From positions 1 to 19,492 of the forward strand of contig JBAZNL010000024.1 of NCBI GenBank assembly GCA_041649275.1: 19,492 nt of DNA, written 5' to 3'. The stretch's first letter is position 1. Every line of letters starts with the position of its first letter. Under the pieces are notes generated by a model. It saw nothing but the letters and a program-made list of their open reading frames with translations, was not told the DNA's origin and ran no database searches. The DNA comes from Candidatus Izemoplasmatales bacterium (GTDB taxonomy: Bacteria > Bacillota_I > Bacilli_A > Izemoplasmatales > Hujiaoplasmataceae). Of the stretch, positions 1-7,745 are shown piece after piece. A program made the translations under genes and the position numbers.

Positions 1-1
1 G

Positions 2-892
2 ATCATCGCCTCGTTCGGTACGACCTTCGCCTGGTTCACGGTGTCCAACACCGTCGAAGTCGGTCAGATGCAGATCAACGTCAAGACCGACACCTCGCTT
101 CTCATCCGCGTCTACGACGGGGAGTTCGAGGGCGATCCCGCGCAGGATCTCCTCGACGAGGAGAGCCTGCTCGACGCGGCCACGTACCGGAACAACCTCG
201 TTTCCACAGACATCACCGCCACTACCGAGTACTCCGGCCTCGCCGGCTACCGCCTCGGTCCGGTCACGGCCGCGAACGCCGCCTACGACGACCTCGACGG
301 CCAGACCCTCAAGACCATGGACGTCATCACCAAGGCGCTCACGACCACGACCAATGCGAACTCGCCCACCGGCGACTTCGTCGAGCTGAAGTTCTGGCTC
401 CTCTCCCAGGTGTCCAACAACACGATCTACCTGTCCGACCTGAACATCTCGGTCGAGGCGGCGACGAACGATCTGGACACCCAGGACAACGTCATCTACG
501 CGGTCAACCTCGCCCTGTGGATGTCGCAGGAACTCGCCACCCCGGTCGTCAATCCGGCGCTGATCTTCAGCACCAACCCCGACTACGCATTCGCCTTCAC
601 GGCGGGCATGCGCGGCGCCGCCGACACACCCGACGAGCCGACGATCGCCGGACCGTACACGCTGACCGCCGGCCAGCGCAGCGGGCTGCTCGCGCAGCAC
701 TCGCTCTTCTACGGCCTCGATTCCGCCAGCATCTCCTCGTCGACGGCTCCGACACCCATCGCGGCACTCGACGCCGACACGCCGTCGCTGATCACCGTCC
801 GCATCTACATCGAGGGCTGGGACGCCCAGACCACCAACGCCATCCTCGCATCCAAATTCAACATCTCGTTCAACTTCGAGATCATCGAATGA
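2..892 (+). CDS. TasA/camelysin-like secreted protein with SipW-type signal peptide (5' partial)
   Basis: The frame is open from the first full codon at base 2, so the gene starts left of the window; 296 residues are visible. The GTG at 41 is not the real start, because the codons before it read GTTFAWFTV, the end of a SipW-type signal peptide (compare GATYAWFT in the next gene). The mature part is rich in Thr, Asp and Ala, lacks further membrane segments, and ends with VRIYIEGWD followed by an alternating beta-strand tail. It is a paralog of the protein at 957-1796: both share TSL(L/M)I, FW(L/I)LSQ-type and VRI(Y/W)IEGWD blocks in the same order. TasA/camelysin proteins are exported, cleaved by SipW and often polymerise into matrix fibres. 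The fold and filament role here are inferred from the signal peptide and the neighbouring peptidases. Family membership is fairly secure; exact function is not. Confidence 0.75.
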   Translation: MIASFGTTFAWFTVSNTVEVGQMQINVKTDTSLLIRVYDGEFEGDPAQDLLDEESLLDAATYRNNLVSTDITATTEYSGLAGYRLGPVTAANAAYDDLDGQTLKTMDVITKALTTTTNANSPTGDFVELKFWLLSQVSNNTIYLSDLNISVEAATNDLDTQDNVIYAVNLALWMSQELATPVVNPALIFSTNPDYAFAFTAGMRGAADTPDEPTIAGPYTLTAGQRSGLLAQHSLFYGLDSASISSSTAPTPIAALDADTPSLITVRIYIEGWDAQTTNAILASKFNISFNFEIIE

Positions 893-905
893 GTCGCATC
901 CCGCA

Positions 906-928
906 TCCCCGCCCGATGAAGGCGGGGA
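906..928 (+). other. Intercistronic stem-loop between paralogous surface-protein genes
   Basis: Bases 906-913 (TCCCCGCC) and 921-928 (GGCGGGGA) form a perfect 8-bp stem with a 7-nt loop. No T-run follows, so it is not a standard intrinsic terminator. It lies between the stop at 892 and the ribosome binding site at 944-950. A role in protecting or processing the upstream message is inferred. Confidence 0.5.
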
Positions 929-956
929 GGCGGAACGACGGAAAGAAGGAACCTGC

Positions 957-1796
957 ATGAACGCATTCAAGAAAAAGATCCTTCTCGCGGGAATGGTTGC
1001 GGTTTTCTCGTTCCTCACCATGATCGGCGCCACGTACGCCTGGTTCACGATCGGCATGGCATCGCAAGTCTCCGACATCCAGCTGAACGTCCAGACCGCC
1101 ACATCGCTCATGATCATGATGGACGACGAGAACGGCGGCGGGTACAACATGGTGGACGACGAAACGTACCTGCTCAACCCCGCCAACTACGTCACGCTGC
1201 TTTCCAACGACAACATCCTCGCAGAATATCTATTCACCGACATCATCCTCGAGCCGGTCACGACCACCGACGGTCTCTCCATGATCCGTCAGGATCTCAT
1301 TACCGCGGCATCCGCCAGCCCCGCCGTCCCGGGCCAGTACATCGAATTCTCGATGTGGATCCTGTCCCAGGACAAGGACGTGACGGTCGCAACAATGGAA
1401 CTCGCGGTCGTCTCGAACGAGTCCAACACCGATCAGCAGGACGAGATCGTCAACGCCGTCCGCCTGTCCGTGAAATCGGCCGACATCGCGACGCCCGTGA
1501 TCTATGGCTACGACAAGGATTACGATTACGAATACACGGACACAACGGTTATCCTCCCCGCAACGAAGACGGCACTCGAAGCTTTGCATGGCCTCTATTA
1601 CGATGACACCGCTGTTGCGGACCAGTCCACGGACGATCTCGCACTCGCCGACACGATCCTTTCACTTACGGCCGACGTTCCCGAGAAAGTCACCGTCCGC
1701 ATCTGGATCGAAGGCTGGGACTTCGATTCCAACAACAACGTCCTGAACGCCGACTTCAGTTTCTCCTTCGGTTTCATCGTCAAGGCCGTCCTCTAA
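957..1796 (+). CDS. TasA/camelysin-like secreted protein with SipW-type signal peptide
   Basis: This 279-residue protein is probably exported by Sec and cleaved by a SipW-type peptidase. The ATG at 957 is preceded by AGAAGGA at 944-950, six bases away. Residues 1-30 have a basic start (MNAFKKK), a hydrophobic core, and end in GATYAWFTIG, the hallmark of SipW-dependent signal peptides. The mature region has an Asp/Met-rich stretch (residues about 50-65), a MWILSQDKD block and a C-terminal VRIWIEGWD motif. Its block order matches the truncated upstream gene, so the two are tandem duplicates. The second copy is more acidic and Tyr-rich in its centre (DKDYDYEYTD). It lies 64 bases after its paralog and just before a terminator, so it is the last gene of its unit. 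Likely role: subunit or accessory of an extracellular fibre or surface layer, by family analogy. Confidence 0.78.
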   Translation: MNAFKKKILLAGMVAVFSFLTMIGATYAWFTIGMASQVSDIQLNVQTATSLMIMMDDENGGGYNMVDDETYLLNPANYVTLLSNDNILAEYLFTDIILEPVTTTDGLSMIRQDLITAASASPAVPGQYIEFSMWILSQDKDVTVATMELAVVSNESNTDQQDEIVNAVRLSVKSADIATPVIYGYDKDYDYEYTDTTVILPATKTALEALHGLYYDDTAVADQSTDDLALADTILSLTADVPEKVTVRIWIEGWDFDSNNNVLNADFSFSFGFIVKAVL

Positions 1797-1798
1797 CG

Positions 1799-1880
1799 AA
1801 AAAACGCCCAAATCCCCGATATCCCGACACAACTTAGGCGCGATAACCTAAGTTGTGTTGTCTTCTCGGGGCGTTTTTTC
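1799..1880 (+). terminator. Nested-hairpin intrinsic terminator
   Basis: Two layers of dyad symmetry are visible. The inner stem pairs 1828-1839 (ACACAACTTAGG) with 1848-1859 (CCTAAGTTGTGT), a perfect 12 bp with an 8-nt loop. The outer layer pairs the A-run plus CGC near 1800-1808 with GCGTTTTTT at 1872-1880, helped by CCCCGA (1815-1820) against TCGGGG (1867-1872). The A-run on one side and T-run on the other could allow termination in both directions. It begins three bases after the stop at 1796. Confidence 0.85.
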
Positions 1881-1980
1881 CGAAACCGAGGATCCTCCCG
1901 CTGTGGATACGGTTTCGGAAAAGGCGCTCCCGTCGATCCTCCGACCGTCGCGCACGCCGAGATTTCGATGAAATTTCACA

Positions 1981-2016
1981 TTTCGTGATGAAAATATCGA
2001 AAATATACTATATAAT
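1981..2016 (+). promoter_or_regulatory. Probable promoter of the SipW/AAA+ operon
   Basis: The sequence between the terminator and the gene at 2064 turns sharply AT-rich. It holds two candidate -10 boxes, TATACT at 2004-2009 and TATAAT at 2011-2016. A weak -35 (TTTCGT, 1981-1986) is 17 bases from the first. The absence of a good -35 suggests dependence on an activator, but that is inference. Confidence 0.5.
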
Positions 2017-2063
2017 ATAATTTAGCGTGTTAATCGATAGTATCGTGAGGAGTGTGTCTCAGG

Positions 2064-2765
2064 ATGGAAAATCAGAAGAACAAGAAAAAAGGTCTCAATC
2101 TGGCGCTCAACATCGCCTTTTACGTGGTGCTTGGAGTGGTCGCGATCTATGCCCTCGTCGCCCTTTTCTCCGAACAGGAGTACAATTCGACGTCGGTTTT
2201 CGGGATTTCGTCCCTGTCCGTCCAATCCGCTTCCATGTCCGGGACGTTCGAGGAAGGCGACCTGATCTTCGTCAACACGAACGTGAATCCGGACGACCTC
2301 ACCGTCGACGACGTCATCACCTACCGGATGACGATCGAGGTCGAAGGCGAGGAGTACACGATCTACAACTCGCATAGGATCGTCGAAGTCCTCTCGTATG
2401 ACGACGGCGTGACCCACTGGTACCGGACCAAAGGCGACGCCAACGCCCTCGTCGACACCGATCTCGTCTTCGAGAACGACGTCTTCGGCATCTGGAACGG
2501 CGGAAAGCTTGCCGGTTTCGGCGCGTTCGTCGACGGCCTCGTCGGGTTCCTGAAGTCGCCGACCGGCTTCTTCATCTTCATCGTCCTGCCGTGCTTCTCC
2601 TTCCTCGTCTACGAGGTCGTGAAGTTCGTCAAGGTCGTCTCCGACTACAACGTCCAGAAGGCCGTCGGCGACAAGGACAAGATCCGCGAGGAAGCGCTCG
2701 CCGCCGCCCGCGCCGAGATCGAAGCGGAACGCAAGGCCCGGGAAGAAGCCGCCACCAAGAGCTGA
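2064..2765 (+). CDS. sipW: SipW-type (ER/archaeal-class) signal peptidase I with charged C-terminal tail
   Basis: Membrane serine protease expected to remove signal peptides from TasA/camelysin-like exported proteins. I start it at ATG 2064 (233 residues), because GTGAGGAG at 2045-2052 is a usable ribosome binding site for it and would overlap the earlier in-frame GTG. Residues about 13-35 form the first membrane segment. The catalytic Ser is Ser57 in QSASMSG, His104 in HRIV replaces the lysine of ordinary bacterial signal peptidases, and Asp125 lies in TKGDAN; these are the SipW/ER-class residues. The usual SMxP reads SMSG here, a small deviation. A second membrane segment (about 165-190) is followed by a roughly 35-residue Lys/Glu/Ala helix, expected in the cytoplasm and unusual for the family. 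First gene of the operon, 57 bases before the AAA+ ATPase, with no terminator between. Confidence 0.85.
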   Translation: MENQKNKKKGLNLALNIAFYVVLGVVAIYALVALFSEQEYNSTSVFGISSLSVQSASMSGTFEEGDLIFVNTNVNPDDLTVDDVITYRMTIEVEGEEYTIYNSHRIVEVLSYDDGVTHWYRTKGDANALVDTDLVFENDVFGIWNGGKLAGFGAFVDGLVGFLKSPTGFFIFIVLPCFSFLVYEVVKFVKVVSDYNVQKAVGDKDKIREEALAAARAEIEAERKAREEAATKS

Positions 2766-2822
2766 TCCGAACAGCTGCTGAACGCGCATCGACATGTCGG
2801 ACAGGGAAGGAAGTGAGAACGC

Positions 2823-4505
2823 ATGAACGAATTTTCGAGATTCTTCGTCGAACTGTACCGCTATCTCTGGGAAGACGTCAAGTACTTTTTCCGCGAAGCC
2901 GTCTGGAACGAGACGATCGTGAAATTCGTCGACAACCTGCGTTCGTACTTCTCGCTTCTAGAAACCGAGTCCGTCGACTTCACGCTGCTTTCCTGGATCA
3001 TGGTCTTCGTGACCGCGATCCTGAACCTGTGCTTCTTCGCCTTCGTGATCGCCAAGATCGTCCTGATCTTCCGGCGCTATCTCGCGTTCCGCTCGATCGA
3101 GTTCGAGAAGAACGAGCTGATCGAGGAGATCGCCAACCTGAACGACAAGGTCGTCGCCCTGATCGACGAGAAGAACCAGATCCTGGCGATGAAGGTCTCC
3201 CAGCTCGGCATCAACGCCACCACCGGGCAGGCCGCCGAACGGATCGTCGCCGGGCCGGTTCCCGGCCGTTCGTTCGTCGCTCCCGCCGTCGGCTACGCCA
3301 CCGCTCCGGCGATGGCGATGGGGGGTCCGGGCGTGGTCGCCGCCGCCGGATCCCCGGCCGCCGTCTCCGAGACGGCCAGGGCCGCGACCCCGCCGCCGTC
3401 GACCGAGCCGGTCGGACCTTCGCGCTTCGTCAAGCTGATCCAGGTCGACAAGGACTACGCCGGCAAGGACACGCACATCTACATGGAGGAGACGGACCAG
3501 GTCACGCTGCCCGAACTCGTGACGCGCTTCGTCAACTTCGCCGCCTCGGCCCTCAAACTCTATTACACCCCGCGCATGGTCTCCAACTTCTTCGCCGGCA
3601 TGGCCGCCTCGAAGGTCATCATCCTCCAGGGCATCTCCGGCACCGGCAAGACCTCCTTGCCGTACGCGATGGCCAAGTTCTTCGGAAACCAGGCCGCGAT
3701 CATCTCGGTCCAGCCGTCATGGCGCGACCGCGCCGAGATCCTCGGCTACCTGAACGAGTTCACGAAGCGCTTCAACGAGACCGACTTCCTCAAGGCGCTC
3801 TATGAAGCCTCCTACCGCAAGGACGTCAACCTGATCGTGCTCGACGAGATGAACCTCGCCCGCATCGAGTACTATTTCGCCGAGTTCCTCTCGATCATGG
3901 AGATGCCGGACTCCTCCGAATGGAAGATCGACCTCGTTCCGGACTCCAAGCCCTCCGACCCGATCAAGGTCGTGAACGGCAAGATCAGCGTGCCGCTGAA
4001 CGTCTGGTTCATCGGCACCGCCAACAAGGACGACTCGACCTTCACGATCACCGACAAGGTCTACGACCGCGCGATCGCGCTCGAGTTCACCGCCAAGGGC
4101 GAATTCTTCCAGGCCCCCGAGACCCAGCCCGTGAACATGTCCTACTCCTACCTGCAGGAGCTGTTCGACGAGGCCTACTACAAGTATCCCGTCTCGCGCG
4201 AACTGCTCGACAAGTTCACCGTGCTCGACAAGTACGTCCAGAACAACTTCAAGATCGCCTTCGGCAACCGCATCGTGGTCCAGCTGAACAAGTTCATCCC
4301 CGTCTACGTCGCCTGCGGCGGCACGGAGGAGGACGGACTCGACTATATCTTCGCCAACAAGATCCTGCGCAAATTCGAAAGCCTGAACCTGTCTTTCCTT
4401 CGAAACGAAATGGAAGAACTCGTCACCCAGATCCACAAGATCTTCGGGAAGAACGCGTTCCCCGAATCCGTCAAGTTCGTCCGGAATCTCATGAAGCAGC
4501 TTTAG
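2823..4505 (+). CDS. Membrane-anchored McrB-type AAA+ ATPase
   Basis: 560 residues; ATG 2823 follows GGAAGGAAG at 2805-2813. Order of parts: a short N-terminal region, a hydrophobic membrane segment at about 54-83, a charged coiled coil at about 90-128, an Ala/Pro/Gly-rich linker at about 130-200, then an AAA+ domain. Walker A is GISGTGKTS (270-278). Walker B is DEMN (341-344) in VLDEMNLARIEYYFAEFL, a signature of McrB-like ATPases. Sensor 1 is GTANKDDST (398-406), and DKVYDRA at 411-417 carries a likely arginine finger, Arg416. McrB normally translocates DNA using GTP; GTP-specific use cannot be read here, and no N-terminal DNA-recognition domain is present. The membrane anchor and its position between signal peptidases and their substrates suggest a motor for secreted proteins or envelope assembly. 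The McrB-like fold is secure; the role is inferred. A defence function is the main alternative. Confidence 0.85.
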   Translation: MNEFSRFFVELYRYLWEDVKYFFREAVWNETIVKFVDNLRSYFSLLETESVDFTLLSWIMVFVTAILNLCFFAFVIAKIVLIFRRYLAFRSIEFEKNELIEEIANLNDKVVALIDEKNQILAMKVSQLGINATTGQAAERIVAGPVPGRSFVAPAVGYATAPAMAMGGPGVVAAAGSPAAVSETARAATPPPSTEPVGPSRFVKLIQVDKDYAGKDTHIYMEETDQVTLPELVTRFVNFAASALKLYYTPRMVSNFFAGMAASKVIILQGISGTGKTSLPYAMAKFFGNQAAIISVQPSWRDRAEILGYLNEFTKRFNETDFLKALYEASYRKDVNLIVLDEMNLARIEYYFAEFLSIMEMPDSSEWKIDLVPDSKPSDPIKVVNGKISVPLNVWFIGTANKDDSTFTITDKVYDRAIALEFTAKGEFFQAPETQPVNMSYSYLQELFDEAYYKYPVSRELLDKFTVLDKYVQNNFKIAFGNRIVVQLNKFIPVYVACGGTEEDGLDYIFANKILRKFESLNLSFLRNEMEELVTQIHKIFGKNAFPESVKFVRNLMKQL

Positions 4506-4520
4506 GAGGTCCGGTGAACC

Positions 4521-6437
4521 ATGAACGATCTGAACGCGAAACGCTATTACAAGAAGATCAACACCACCTTCGCCGGCGTGAACAAGTCCGACGAGTTCGC
4601 CCAAATCTTCATGAACGTCCTCAAGAGCGGGAACACGACGCTCTACCAGAAGGAACGCCGCGAGCGTCGCGTCTTCGACGACGCCTGGATGTCCGCGGTG
4701 GAGGCGGCGGTTCCCGTCATTGATAAGATCACCCGTTCGCCCCGCGAGAACCTGAAGCAGATGACGATGATCGTGCCGGTCGAACGCGCCAAGAAGACGG
4801 ACAAGGACACCGTCCGCCACCTCGCCGCCAACACCCAGCTGATCAAGTCCATCTCGCGCGAGGGGGTTGTGACGCCGTCCAAGGTCATGACCAGCTTCAA
4901 CGAATCCGACTTCGGCACCTACGAGAACCGCTTCCTCAAGACCCTCGTCGACAAGCTCTACCTCTTCATCGAGAAGCGCTACGACATCATCGTCAAGAAG
5001 ATGCACACCGAATACGTCAATTTCCTGAACGTCAAGTCCGCGATCAACTGGGAATCGGCGGCGATGGAGTTCGACGTCACCCTCAAGATCAACCAGAACC
5101 TTCCCGAGGACGAGATCGACCGCAAGAACCAGGAACTGCTCGACCGGATGACGACGCTCCGCACCTCGATCACCAACTTCAAGATGTCGCTCTTCATGAG
5201 CCAGATGCGGGAGTTCCCGCCGGTGAACCCGCCGATCATGAAGACCAACATCATCATGAAGAACCCCGACTTCAAGCAGTGCTACAACCTCTGGCTGATG
5301 ATGGATTCGCTCGACCAGATCGGCTTCGACATCGACGTCTTCGAACGCGACGTCGAGTTCGACGACCAGTACCTCGAACGTCTCCAGAATTCCCTGATGG
5401 TGCTCTATGCGACCGTCGCCGACAACCAGAAGGACGAGTTCGTGATCAGCCAGGAGAACCCCTACTCCTTCCGCCAGGAGAAGCGCGGGAAGATCGCCAA
5501 GGTCCACGCCGGCGACATGCGCATGGAGCCGGGCGTGATCGAACTCGAGAACAACCGCCTGAACCAGTACTACCTCGAGCAGATCAAGAAGAGCAACTAC
5601 TCCCGCCTGAAGACCCTCAAGGAAGCCGGCATCACCGTCCGCGAGTCGATCGACATCGTCTTCAAGCAGATCAACGACATCACCAACGCCGTATACAAGG
5701 ACTACCTCGCGGAAACCTTCGACCCCGCCGCCGCGCCGACCCTCGACGAGAAGATCAAGGTCCAGGAACAGATGCTCGAGGTCTACCGCATGATCGACGA
5801 GATCAAGCGCGTCGACCTGAAGGAAATGTCCACTCAGCGTGCCGTCGCGCTCCTCGAACTCCGCAACATGAAGGATCAGAAGGCCGCCATCCTCGAGGCC
5901 GAACGGGCCGAGAAGGCGCGGATCCAGAAGGAAGAGGAAGACCGCAAGCGCAAGGAAGAGGCGGAACGCAAGGCCGCCGAAGCCGCCAAGAAGCGCAAGA
6001 TCGAGGCCGCCAAGAAGGCGCTCGCCCTCGCCGAGCAGAAGCGCAAGGAGAAGCTCGCCAAGGAGAAGGCCGAACAGAAGGCCCGCGAAACCGCCGAACG
6101 CGAGAAGCAGAAGCGGATCGAACGCGAGAAGCTCGAGAAGGAACGCGCCAAGCAGCGCGCGATCGAACTCGCCGCCAGACTCAAGAAGCAGGAACAGGAG
6201 CGCCGCGAGAAGGCGCGCCTGGAGGAGATCGCCCGCCGCGAAGCCGCCAAGAAGGCGCTCGAGGAGATCGAGAAGGCGATCGCCGAAGGCGGTTTGCCGC
6301 CGAAGCCGAAGACCTCGGCCAAGAAGGCGGGCACCCCGAAACAGAACGCGGCGCCGAAGAAGGCGGCGGCCAAGGAGCCGATCGTCGTCGCGCCGACGGA
6401 AATCGAAGCGAAGAACCAGGAAAGCGATCCGCAGTGA
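4521..6437 (+). CDS. DUF2357-like McrB-partner protein with long Lys/Glu coiled coil
   Basis: 638 residues; ATG 4521 follows AGGAGGT at 4504-4510, which overlaps the stop of the ATPase gene, so the two are probably co-translated. Residues about 55-160 include ANTQLI, SDFGTYENRFLKTLVDKL, and later IIMKNPDFKQCYNLWLMMD. These resemble blocks of DUF2357 proteins encoded beside McrB-like ATPases; I recognise this by eye and it is not certain. In many such proteins a PD-(D/E)XK nuclease follows; I see none. From about 450 to 590 there is a continuous Lys/Glu/Arg/Ala heptad-like coiled coil, then a Lys/Pro/Ala tail rich in KKA repeats and ending acidic. There is no signal peptide or membrane segment, so it is probably cytoplasmic and recruited by the anchored ATPase. 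Role: adaptor or regulator of that motor, inferred from operon pairing. Confidence 0.7.
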   Translation: MNDLNAKRYYKKINTTFAGVNKSDEFAQIFMNVLKSGNTTLYQKERRERRVFDDAWMSAVEAAVPVIDKITRSPRENLKQMTMIVPVERAKKTDKDTVRHLAANTQLIKSISREGVVTPSKVMTSFNESDFGTYENRFLKTLVDKLYLFIEKRYDIIVKKMHTEYVNFLNVKSAINWESAAMEFDVTLKINQNLPEDEIDRKNQELLDRMTTLRTSITNFKMSLFMSQMREFPPVNPPIMKTNIIMKNPDFKQCYNLWLMMDSLDQIGFDIDVFERDVEFDDQYLERLQNSLMVLYATVADNQKDEFVISQENPYSFRQEKRGKIAKVHAGDMRMEPGVIELENNRLNQYYLEQIKKSNYSRLKTLKEAGITVRESIDIVFKQINDITNAVYKDYLAETFDPAAAPTLDEKIKVQEQMLEVYRMIDEIKRVDLKEMSTQRAVALLELRNMKDQKAAILEAERAEKARIQKEEEDRKRKEEAERKAAEAAKKRKIEAAKKALALAEQKRKEKLAKEKAEQKARETAEREKQKRIEREKLEKERAKQRAIELAARLKKQEQERREKARLEEIARREAAKKALEEIEKAIAEGGLPPKPKTSAKKAGTPKQNAAPKKAAAKEPIVVAPTEIEAKNQESDPQ

Positions 6438-6468
6438 CATGGCGGCGCCGGTCAAAGGAGGGATGGAC

Positions 6469-7092
6469 ATGTTCAAACGGAAAATGTCTCTATCCATCGC
6501 GGCTTTGACCAGCGCCGTCCTTTTGTTCATCGGCGCCACCTTCGCCTGGCTGACCCTCTCCGACATCGTCCATCTCGGCGGCACCGAGGTCGCCGTCGAG
6601 GACGTCGAGGCGACCGCCGTCCTCGAAACCTCCGCCGACGGCGTTTCGGGCTGGACGTCGACATCCGCCATCGCGATTGCGAACGCCGTTCCCGGCGACG
6701 TCTTCTACTATCGGCTCGTGATCACGAACGTCGGCGCCAAGCCGATCGACACGGCCGTCGCCTTCATCGGCTTTTCGAACTCGGTCGCCGACATCCTCGG
6801 CGACGACGCCAACTTCCAGGCGGGGCGCTCGCTCGCCGCGGTCCTGCTCTACTCGATGACCAACACCGCGAATACGGACACGATCACCGACCAGCCGATC
6901 CAGACGCTCGCCGGCGGTCCGGTGACGTCCGCCTCGCAGTTCTACGGCGCGACGAACCTCGACATCGCCGTTTCGGATTCGGAGACCGTCTACTTCTCGC
7001 TTTCGATCGCCGAGACGATGGGCAACGACTACCAGAACCTGAAGCTCACGATCGATCTGATCTCGGTCCAGTCGATCGCGGACGAGGGGTGA
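6469..7092 (+). CDS. Small secreted protein with SipW-type signal peptide, TasA-like
   Basis: I place the start at ATG 6469 (207 residues). AAAGGAGG at 6454-6461 is 7 bases upstream, whereas the in-frame ATGs at 6439 and 6463 lie before or against that site. The signal peptide runs from MFKRK through a hydrophobic core to GATFAWLTL, typical of SipW substrates. The mature region has short beta-rich stretches, with PGDVFYYRLVITNVG near residues 65-80 resembling the TasA/camelysin pattern, and no cysteine or further membrane segment. It differs from the larger paralog pair at 2-1796 in length and lacks their IEGWD ending, so it is a different subunit type. It starts 31 bases after the coiled-coil gene and ends 5 bases before the next start. 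Probable fibre or surface subunit, by family analogy. Confidence 0.72.
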   Translation: MFKRKMSLSIAALTSAVLLFIGATFAWLTLSDIVHLGGTEVAVEDVEATAVLETSADGVSGWTSTSAIAIANAVPGDVFYYRLVITNVGAKPIDTAVAFIGFSNSVADILGDDANFQAGRSLAAVLLYSMTNTANTDTITDQPIQTLAGGPVTSASQFYGATNLDIAVSDSETVYFSLSIAETMGNDYQNLKLTIDLISVQSIADEG

Positions 7093-7097
7093 TCCCG

Positions 7098-7703
7098 ATG
7101 CGGACGAAGATCCGGATCCTTACCCTGCTTTCGCTCTTCTTCCTGCTCGCGGCGCTCGCCGTCGTCGGGATGACCTACGGCTGGTTCGGTCAGTCGGTCA
7201 CCTTCACGACCGAGAACATCGCCGCCGGCGACCTCCGCTATACCGAGACGGGCGCGTTCATCGCAAACGACACGATCGTCGTTCCCGGCCAGGAACTGAT
7301 CGCGACGCCGATCGCGGTCGACAACGACTCGCCGATCACCTCGCAGCTACGGGTGCTCGTGACCTACGACCGATGCACCAACCCGGGCACCGTCACGTGC
7401 GTCGAGACGACCTATGCGGACGCCGTCGACGACCACCTCGCGGTGACGTTCGGAACGGGCTTCTCGTACATCTCCGGCTACTGGTACTACACTCCCGGAA
7501 CCCCCGTCACCACCTACGAGATCGCGGCCGCATCCGGGCCGATGACGATCATCACGTCGATTTCCTACGACGGCGATCTGACCGGCATCGACTATGGCGG
7601 ACAGAACGTCTCCGTCAGCGTCACGATCCAGGTCAAGCAGGCGGACAACGTCGCCTGGACGAGTCTCTCGGGTTACGATTTCGCGACCGGATATCCGGCA
7701 TAG
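7098..7703 (+). CDS. Small secreted protein with SipW-type signal peptide, possible disulfide
   Basis: ATG 7098 gives 201 residues. GAGGGG at 7084-7089 lies 8 bases upstream inside the end of the previous gene, so translation is probably coupled; an in-frame GTG at 7089 is a weaker alternative. The signal peptide is MRTKIRILTLLSLFFLL followed by AALAVVGMTYGWF, where GMTYGWF takes the place of the usual GATYAWF. The mature part has PGQELIATPIAVDN, a TasA-like beta block, and two cysteines eight residues apart in CTNPGTVTC, which could form a small disulfide loop after export. Tyr, Thr and Gly are abundant toward the C-terminus. Its place directly before a signal peptidase suggests it is a substrate of that enzyme. 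It may be a minor or anchoring subunit beside the protein at 6469-7092; that is inference. Confidence 0.7.
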   Translation: MRTKIRILTLLSLFFLLAALAVVGMTYGWFGQSVTFTTENIAAGDLRYTETGAFIANDTIVVPGQELIATPIAVDNDSPITSQLRVLVTYDRCTNPGTVTCVETTYADAVDDHLAVTFGTGFSYISGYWYYTPGTPVTTYEIAAASGPMTIITSISYDGDLTGIDYGGQNVSVSVTIQVKQADNVAWTSLSGYDFATGYPA

Positions 7704-7725
7704 GCGGAACCGCGTTCCGCCTTTT
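7703..7725 (+). terminator. Hairpin with short T-run before second signal peptidase (attenuator candidate)
   Basis: Bases 7703-7710 (GGCGGAAC) and 7714-7721 (GTTCCGCC) pair perfectly over 8 bp with a 3-base loop, followed by TTTT at 7722-7725. The hairpin starts on the last base of the upstream stop codon, and no promoter is evident between it and the gene at 7746. It is therefore likely a partial terminator that lowers expression of the downstream peptidase relative to its substrates. Confidence 0.65.
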
Positions 7726-7745
7726 CCTTGGAAGGGAGGTCCACG

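Noticed and set aside
2823..6437. The ATPase and partner as a classical McrBC restriction/defence system
   Set aside because: No nuclease motif, no DNA-recognition domain, a membrane anchor, and tight embedding among secretion genes. Defence is kept only as an alternative.
3717..6671. Long minus-strand open frame (984 codons) opposite the ATPase and coiled-coil genes
   Set aside because: It is the mirror of GC-rich codon use; translation is Leu/Asp/Val/Glu repeats, it crosses two well-supported genes, and no ribosome binding site was seen.
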